A stretch of 64,000 nucleotides of DNA from Zantedeschia hybrid cultivar. Its lineage: Eukaryota; Streptophyta; Magnoliopsida; Alismatales; Araceae. The stretch's first letter is position 1; each line of letters starts with the position of its first letter. This document shows, piece by piece, positions 57,061 through 64,000 of the stretch. A program made the translations under genes and the position numbers. The notes beneath the pieces are model-generated. The model worked only from the letters and a program-made list of their open reading frames with translations. It searched no databases and was not told the DNA's origin. The stretch spans positions 39,151,734-39,215,733 of the forward strand of contig JARZZO010000014.1 in NCBI GenBank assembly GCA_030544215.1. Direction: 5' to 3'.

Positions 57061-57965
57061 TTAATCTTATTTAAGATCAGATCTTAAAAAGAATTTCTTT
57101 TATAAACTAAAAATTAAAATTTAAGTTCAAAACATATTTTAAACATTAATAAATTTCAATTTTCAATTAATACGGGTGGGGGTTTATGTATATAAAGGGG
57201 TTTAGGATTTAAAGTGTTGGGATTAAATGGGCCAAGCCCATTAAGGTGCGGGTTCAGGTCCAACAGAACCTGACCTGGTTCGAGCCATGGTGCGCCTGGG
57301 CTCAGTGCATCCTGGCCGAGCCAGGTTAGGCACCTGGTGTGCCCGAGCCGGGCCCAGGCCCCCTGGTCGAACCGGCACAGGGCCAGCCGGTTCGGGCGCC
57401 CAGGCGCCTGTTCGCCCGACCCCCTTTTCTTAGGGTTTTCCCTAAGATTTTAGGGCTACATGGCGGCGCCGCCGCCGGCGCCAGCGGTGGGGAACCGGCC
57501 ATAATCGCAGGGTGGGGGTGTCCCTCTTCCTTCTCCGGTGCCGGTGGTCACCGGCCGGGGAGGCCCTTGCCGTCAGTAGCCCTTTAAAGTTGAAGATTTA
57601 CAGGTTTTAAGACCGTGTCCTTTACCTCCTCCTTGCACTTTCAACTCTTGAAAAACATGGGAGGAAAAGCTCCGCCAGCGGCTGCCAACGACAACCTAGG
57701 ATTGGGAGGAATTGCTGGTTATACCAGCAAGTATATTTTGTGGTCTTCCATCACCATGGAAGTCGCATCCAAGCCCACAATTTTCGGTTCTTCTTCCCCA
57801 TAAAGAACATGACTAAAAACACCCAAAAAATTGATTTTTATCCACAGAATTAAATATCAAATATTAAAGTTCATCACATGAACATTCATGTGAGAGAAAA
57901 ATAAATTAATACATGAAAATTAATTTCAGAATAATATTTTTTGCGGTTCCGAAGTGGATCAGAGT

Positions 57966-57985
57966 GGAACCTGGCTCTGATACCA
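57966..57985 (-). other. Primer-binding site of element D
   Basis: The - strand reads TGGTATCAGAGCCAGGTTCC, one nt inside the LTR. It is complementary to initiator Met-tRNA and gives the orientation of D. Confidence 0.9.
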
Positions 57986-57986
57986 T

Positions 57987-59536
57987 TGTTGGGATCCGGG
58001 TGGGGCACGACGAACGCAGTTGAAGCAACAAGAAAATATCTGCCCGATGCCCGCTGATCCGATTCAGAACGAAAAACTAAAACCAATAATCGAGAAGTGA
58101 TTGAATCACCTTGTGCGTATTCGAAGCCGGAACCGTTTCAGTTCAGTCGAGGCCATGCCGCTAGCTGCACAAGCGTCCGGCCTCCAGCGGTATCCACGCG
58201 GTCCTCCGTGGTGGTTTGTCCTCGATCCATCGTCCATATCAGCTCGCTCGCTGAAGAATCCTCGCCACAACCATGTTCGAATCATCTGGACGGGAATTCC
58301 CGACTCTCGGGAAACGCACGCGGAGGAGACGGGAAGTCTCCCGGCGCCTCAAATGGGACGCCCAGAGGAGGGGGAGAGAGAGAGGAGGACGACCACCCTT
58401 AAGAGCTCCTGGAGCGTAGCCCAGGATTTCTTAACAACGCGTATATATATTAAGTTGGCGTGACTTTTCACAAAAGTCCCCGAGTTAATATAAATCCCTC
58501 TTAAGTACCACCGATTGAGAATTTGTTTGTGTGTGACCCTCTAGGCCCATTAACTAGTCTGATTTTCAGCCCGTTAAGTCCAATAACTAGTTATTGACTT
58601 ATTGTGATTAATTAATATCTAGATATTAATTAATTATTTAACCGAATTAACATCTCATGTAAAATCCGGTCGGACTTCCAATCAAGTTGGGTGCCAAACA
58701 ACACCGCATGATCCCGGAAGGTAATGGGGTTCAGCAACCCACTAATGGAACTTATCCGTCCACAGTTACCGCGTGGCTATAATCCTTCATTCGCACAATG
58801 CCCTCGAATTAACCTAGGGTATGGTCAACTGTCAAACTCTAGATGGTCAACTCACTTGAATCAGACTCTGCTGTACAATATCCGAAAACATGTTTTCTAA
58901 TACTATGTTTGCTCTGGCCAGTGACTCATGCAGATCTATTCTAGAGCATTCTCTCTCTAGTTACCTGAGAGAGAACGATTCTGCTGGACCCGATCCTTGA
59001 TTATTAGAAATCCCGTAGATAGGGATTCGTAAGCCAATGTCAAAGCCCAGAAATCCATCGACAAGGTGTCTTTGGTGTCTTAAGTCTAAGGACCAACTAC
59101 GCCACTGTGGCGATGAATCAAGATGGTTGACAGTCAAGTAAATTACCATTTGGCGATTCATTTTGGATTAGTTCAATGAACACATTCCCCAATAAGCACC
59201 TATAGATTCACTATTGTGTCTCCACACATGTGATTAACGAGATCAGTCACCTTCGTCAATATGAGTTGGAATAATATGTACTAGTTTTACCGGATGTTTG
59301 ATGTCCTCTTCAAACATCCTACGACTAGGAACAATTTAGAATGTGTTTATAGGTCATCGGTCTCATTATTATGATCTCATCATAATCCGATGACCGTTGC
59401 ACACATTCATGGACTTTATTATGCGACTTAATAATAAACACGCCAACCTACATAATGAAATATATATGCCATTTATTATTGAACCAGATTGAAATAGGTT
59501 CCTCGTGATTGGCTTAGAGGCCACCTATATCTATCA
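57987..59536 (-). repeat. 5' LTR of element D
   Basis: 1550 bp, + strand ends TGTTGGGATCCGGG and ATATCTATCA. It aligns throughout with the LTRs of A. It has the same rc TATATATA box (about 58443) and a GA-rich block at 58370-58390. Confidence 0.9.
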
Positions 59537-60023
59537 CGTGTTTACCCGAGATTTGCCATCATATGTTGAGAGGACTATTAATTATGGCATTAGATGTCTT
59601 TGGATAAGAATAGAGGAACGATATAGTTATCCACGTGTTTATCCGGGAACTATATTTCTACCATACTCTATTACGTATTGATGGTAAGTTAGATCAGGGA
59701 TAATGGTCTACTGTATTTACGCGAGACTATTAATAACCTAGGAGATGAAATATGATTGGATATTGTAACGAGTTACAATTACCATGAGATGGTTAATCTA
59801 AGAAAACAGTATAATACTATGTGTTTACCCGAAGTTATACTGTGACTCTTGGAGATTCTGATCTCCACTAGGAGACTGTCGGCATCTCCCGTTCTGTATA
59901 CCTGAAGGTTATACAGTCCGACGAAAATTAATGGGAATAAAACTAGATAAACTCAATATCTTGTTTTTCAATTAATGGCTGAATATTTGCTAATTGTAAT
60001 TTGATTATCCCCTGTAGGCTAAA
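59537..60023 (+). other. Structured pre-gag leader of copia C
   Basis: Hairpins equivalent to those of B: arms 59621-59628/59648-59655 (perfect 8 bp); 59701-59708/59725-59732 (one pair becomes G-U); 59806-59814/59835-59843 (perfect 9 bp, 20-nt loop); TTGTAA 59763-59768 with TTACAA 59773-59778; CTGTATA 59894-59900 with TATACAG 59910-59916. Where the sequence differs from B, both arms have often changed together. The first hairpin is split by element D; only its right arm (TTTGCCAT) remains here. Confidence 0.75.
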
Positions 60024-63000
60024 ATGTCCCATCATAACCCATTGCGTGGCATACTAGATGTCAATCGTTCAATAGGCCCAAACTACTCAGACTGGCTCAG
60101 GAATCTAAATATTGTCCTCAGGTCTGAGCAAATTGCTTATGTCCTAGATGATGAACCTCCTACTGAACCAACATTAGATCCCCCAGAGGAGGACATGCTG
60201 ACATATGAGAAATGGAAGGAAGATTCCACTATGGCCCAATGCTACATGCTGGCCTCTATGAGCAATGAGTTGCAGAGGCAGCATGAGGAGATGGGTGCTA
60301 GATCCATCATGCTTCATTTGAAGGAGTATTTTGGTGAGCAGAGTAGGATCGAAAGATATGAGATATCTAAAACTCTGTTCAAAGCTGAGATGGCAGAGGG
60401 ATCTTCAGTACAGACTCGTGTTGAAGATGATTGAATGGGTGAAGAGGCTGGATGCTATTGGGGTCTCACTCCCTAAGGAGATGTATACCGACCTTGTGTT
60501 ATCTTCACTTCTACAATCATATGTTCAATTTATTGTTAACTTTAACATGAACAAGATCTAGTCCACTTTGGCTGAATTACTGAACATGCTGAAGACTGCA
60601 GAGGGGAACCTTGTGAAGGATAAACCCCAGGTCCTTATAGTTGGTAAGACTGGCAGGAAAAGACTAGCAGTCCAAGCCTTTAGGAAAGGCAAAAGCAAGA
60701 ATCAGAAGAAGCTGAAGGTTGTCAAAAAGGATAAAGGCAAAAGTGCTGAGAAGGGTGAATGCTTTTACTGTCATCAAAAGGGGCACTAGAAGAGGAATTG
60801 TAAAGAATACCTCAAGGACAAAGCTCAAGGAACTGTGAAGCAGCAGGACGCTTCAGGTATCTATATGATAGATGTAAACTTGTCAATTAGATATTATACA
60901 TCATTGGTATTAGATACTAGATGTGTTTCTCATGTCTGCAATACTGTGCAGGCACTGACAATAAGGCGTAAACTGAGAACTGGCGAGGTGGAGCTGAGGC
61001 TAGGTAATGACACAAGAGTTGTGGCGATCGCTGTGGGGATAGTAGAGCTTAAGCTACTATCCGGAGATACTTTTTCATTAGATGAATGTTATTATGTACC
61101 TAACATAATAAGGAATATTATTTCTATTTTAAGTTTAGATAGAATTGGGTACACTTTATCTAGTGCAAACAATTGTTGTTCAATTTATTTCAGAAATAAA
61201 TTAATAACTTCTACTTCATTATTCAATGGATTGTACTTATTAAATGTGTCTCATGATAATTTCAATATTGGTTCTTTAACTAAAAGAAACAAGTATGAAG
61301 TGAACAAAGCTTACCTATGGCATTATAGACTTGGCTATATTAGTGAAAATAGACTCCAAAGCATACATAAAAATAGATACTTAGATCTATTTGATTATGA
61401 ACCATATGCAACCTGTAAGTTATGTTTAATAGGTAAAATGGCAAAATCTCTTTTTTCTGGAACTGGAGAACGAGCCACTAACTTACTAGAACTAATACAT
61501 TCAGATGTATATGGTCCTATGTCAACCCAAGCCATTGGTGGTTTCTCATACTTCATTACGTTCACTGATGATTTCTCAAGATATAGCTTCATATACTTAT
61601 TGAAGTATAAATCAGAAGCTTTTGAGAAATTCACAGAATTCGGGAATGAAGTAGAGAAACAAACTAGAAAGTGTATAAAAACCATTTGATCCGATCGTGG
61701 TGGGGAATATTTGAGTTTAGAGTTCACAAAATAGTTGAAGGATAATGGTCTCCTTTCTCAGCTTACATCTTCCTATACACCTCAAATGAAAAGTGTATCA
61801 GAAAGGAGGAATCGCACATTAATGGAAATGGTGCGATCCATGACGAGTATGTCCAAACTACCAGTGTCCTTATGGGGATATGCACTTAGTTCGGCTATGT
61901 ATATCCTGAACAAGCTACCCAGTAAATTTGTTGAAAGCACTCCGTATGGGATATGGAATGGAAGGAAACTAGACCTTAAACATGTTAAAGTCTGAGGATG
62001 TCCTGCTCATGTTAAAAGACATGATATAGATAAGCTGGAGTCTAGAACTTACAAATGCAGATTTGTAGGATATCCGAAAGAAACTTACGGATATTACTTT
62101 TATCATCCTGGCGAACAAAAGATGTTTGTGGCTAGGAGAGCTGTCTTTTTGGAAGAAGATTATATTCTCCAAAAGGACAGTGGGAGTAAAGTAACTATGG
62201 AAGAAATTCCAGACCCACAAAATGTTAACGGTTCATTAGATGCACTATCAATTTTTGAATCTGTTCACGAAAATACACAAGAACCTCGTAGGTCAGAAAG
62301 AGTACTTAAACCACCAGAAAGATATGTGGGACATATTAATTTGAATGGTTATATGATACTCTATAATGAGGATGATGATCCGAAGACTTACCAGGAGGCC
62401 ATTGAAAGTCCAGAGACCAAAAAATGGCGAGAAGCCATGAATTCTGAGATTCATGCCATGCACATCAACCAAGTTTGGAACTTGGTTGACTTGCCTGAAG
62501 GTATAGTACCTATCGGTTGCAAATAGATCTTTAAAAGAAAGATTGGTGCAAATGGACAAATTGAGACTTATAAGGCAAGGTTAGTGGCGAAGGATTATCG
62601 TCAAAAGCAAAGTATTGGCTATGACGAAACCTTCTCACCCGTTGCTATGATTAAGTCTATCAGAATTCTTCTCGCTATTGCTGCATACCATGATTACGAA
62701 ATCTGACTGATGGATCTGAAGACGGCCTTCCTCAATAGAAACCTTGAGGAGGAAGTGTATATGATACAACCAGAGGGCTTCACATCAAGAGAATCTCCAG
62801 ATATAGTATGTAAGTTGTAAAGGTCCATACATGGACTAAAGTAAGCTTCCCGGAGCTGAAATATAAGGTTTGATGAGGCAATGAAATCTTATAGCTTCAT
62901 TAAGAATGAAGATGAGCTTTGTGTATACAAGAAAAACAGTAAGAGCGCAATCACATTCCTGGTTCTTTACGTTGATGACATCCTATTTATTAAGAATGAT

Positions 63001-63948
63001 GTATGGATGATGTCATCAGTAAAGATCTGGCTATCTAAGAACTTCTCCATGAAGGATTTGGGAGAAATATCTTACGTATTGGGAATACGGATCTATAGAG
63101 ATATATCAAAGAAGATACTAGCCTTAACCCAATCCATGTACATAGAAACCATTGTCAAAAGGTTTGGAATGAAAAATTCCAAAAGCGGTCACATACCGAT
63201 GAGTCATTGAATTTATCTCTCCAAAGGTCAGTCTCCTAAGACTTCTAAAGAGAGGGCAATGATGGATAAGATTCCCTATACTTCAACCATAGGTTCTATC
63301 ATGTATGCCATGCTATGTACAAGATCTGATGTTGCATATGTTTTAAGCATTACGAGCAGACACCAGGCAGATCAAGGTGATGAACACTGGAAGGTTATGA
63401 AATGTATCCATAAGTACTTGAGAAGAACTAAGGATATGTTTCTGGTCTATGGAGGAGGAGACTTAAAGCTGCAATGATACATTGATTCGAGTTTTCAGTT
63501 TGATCCTGATGATATCAAGTCGACATTAGGTTTTGTCTTTACACTCAACGCGGGAACAATGAGCTGAAAAAGTTCCAAGCAAGAAACCACTGTTGATTCG
63601 ACAATGGAAGCTGAGTATATTGCTGCTGTTGAAGCTGCCAAGGAAGCTGTCTGGATGAAGAAATTCATCGACGATCTTGGTGTGGTGGAAAGCATCTTTA
63701 GTCCTATCCCACTGCTGTGTGACAACAATGGGGCGATTGCTCAAGCGAAAGACCCGAGGTCTGATCAGAAGTCGAAACACATTTTGCGGCGCTTTCATCT
63801 GATCAAAGAGATTATATCTCGAGGAGATGTCGTAGTGGAGAGAGTTTCTTCAGCCGTCAACATAGCAGATCTACTGACAAAGCCATTGTCTCAAAATGTC
63901 TTTGAGCGTCAGTTAGAGAATATGGGTATTTTGTATAAAAGTGATTGA
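60024..63948 (+). pseudogene. Copia C gag-pol, frameshifted and stop-filled
   Basis: ATG 60024 to TGA 63946-63948. A 2-nt deletion near 60417 shifts the frame; after it one phase is kept to the end, with at least 13 stops, among them 60559, 60787, 61687, 61732, 61993, 62524, 62704, 62818, 63208 and 63475. Domains match B throughout. The zinc knuckle carries the same TAG as B at the residue after the conserved His. The protease motif is LDTR instead of LDTG. RT retains YVDD (LYVDDILF), which B has lost. RNase H is open to the end. It is older than B by mutation load, consistent with being B's host. Confidence 0.95.
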
Positions 63949-63956
63949 CTTTAGTC

Positions 63957-63968
63957 CAAGTGGGAGAT
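63957..63968 (+). other. Polypurine tract of copia C
   Basis: AAGTGGGAGAT just before the 3' LTR, as in B. Confidence 0.85.
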
Positions 63969-64000
63969 TGTTAGTATTAGATGGTCTAAAAGCCAATCCG
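63969..64000 (+). repeat. 3' LTR of copia C (first 32 bp)
   Basis: TGTTAGTATTAGATGGTCTA, matching the 5' LTR of C apart from a G/A difference at position 6 and nearby changes. Cut by the window end. Confidence 0.9.

Larger units (their letters stand above)
56326..59536 (-). mobile_element. Truncated copia element D inside C's leader
   Basis: The 5' LTR (57987-59536), PBS and 1.66 kb of leader are present on the - strand. Gag-pol and the 3' LTR are missing, so no TSD can be expected. The leader contains the same GC-rich block (57240-57580) and AT-rich hairpin array as A, so D is an A-type element. The left junction (56325/56326) and right junction (59536/59537) fall in the loop of C's first leader hairpin, with roughly 8 bp of C lost compared with B. 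Confidence 0.82.
43417..64000 (+). mobile_element. Copia element C, runs off the window
   Basis: The 5' LTR starts TGTTAATATTAG at 43417, just after CTAGG (43412-43416) in the Athila-like RT. It is interrupted by element B (43935-53369) and completes at 54427. PBS, leader (interrupted by element D), gag-pol relic (60024-63948), polypurine tract and the first 32 bp of the 3' LTR (63969) follow. With nested DNA removed and a 1.57-kb 3' LTR assumed, C is about 9.5 kb, like B. The LTR size, long leader and single gag-pol frame resemble Angela/BARE-type elements, but lineage assignment is tentative. Confidence 0.9.

Overview
This is a stretch of a plant nuclear genome made almost entirely of LTR retrotransposons nested inside one another. 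The evidence is plant-type Ty1/copia and Ty3/gypsy polyproteins, primer-binding sites complementary to initiator Met-tRNA, 1.5-2.9 kb LTRs and short target-site duplications (TSDs). One likely host gene is visible, a GC-rich single-exon frame at 14378-14806. Its GC-rich codon use would fit a monocot, but the species cannot be fixed from this sequence.

Layout. 1-5543: decayed repeat DNA with a family of short hairpins (stem GCGCAGACTCA), a 174-bp tandem duplication carrying two TATA boxes, diverged ~168-bp tandem repeats, and the 3' end of a gypsy-type LTR on the + strand. 5544-8921: no confident gene, one ~73-bp tandem repeat. 8922-11257: a solo gypsy LTR (TSD GAACA) sitting inside a decayed gag-like frame. 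11346-17561: mostly non-repetitive-looking DNA around the host gene candidate. 17567-38493: copia element A (- strand, strongly decayed), split by a complete gypsy element (19901-30106, TSD TTCTT) and by a solo copia LTR (34936-36484, TSD GGGGG). 38497-40145: two truncated copia LTRs in opposite orientations. 40150-43416: gag-protease-RT relic of an Athila-like gypsy element, itself interrupted by an inserted LTR (about 41104-42380). 43417-64000: copia element C (+ strand) inserted in the Athila-like RT and running off the window. Copia element B (43935-53369, TSD TCCCT) lies inside C's 5' LTR, and a truncated - strand copia element D (56326-59536) lies inside C's leader.

With nested DNA removed, A, B and C have nearly the same length (about 9.2-9.5 kb) and the same plan: LTR, PBS, ~2.2-kb untranslated leader, one gag-pol frame, polypurine tract, LTR. 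None looks autonomous: B, C and the gypsy element carry many in-frame stops, mostly of the C-to-T / G-to-A type.

The most interesting signal is RNA-level structure. The ~400 nt upstream of gag in A, B and C fold on paper into a series of hairpins whose stems differ between copies but remain complementary, around a conserved loop related to GTGTTTACCCGAGG. Three other, unrelated hairpin arrays occur in LTRs or leaders of other elements here: GTCG modules, AACNNTT-apex AT-rich modules and GCGCAGACTCA modules. In addition, B and C share the same amber codon inside the Gag zinc knuckle.
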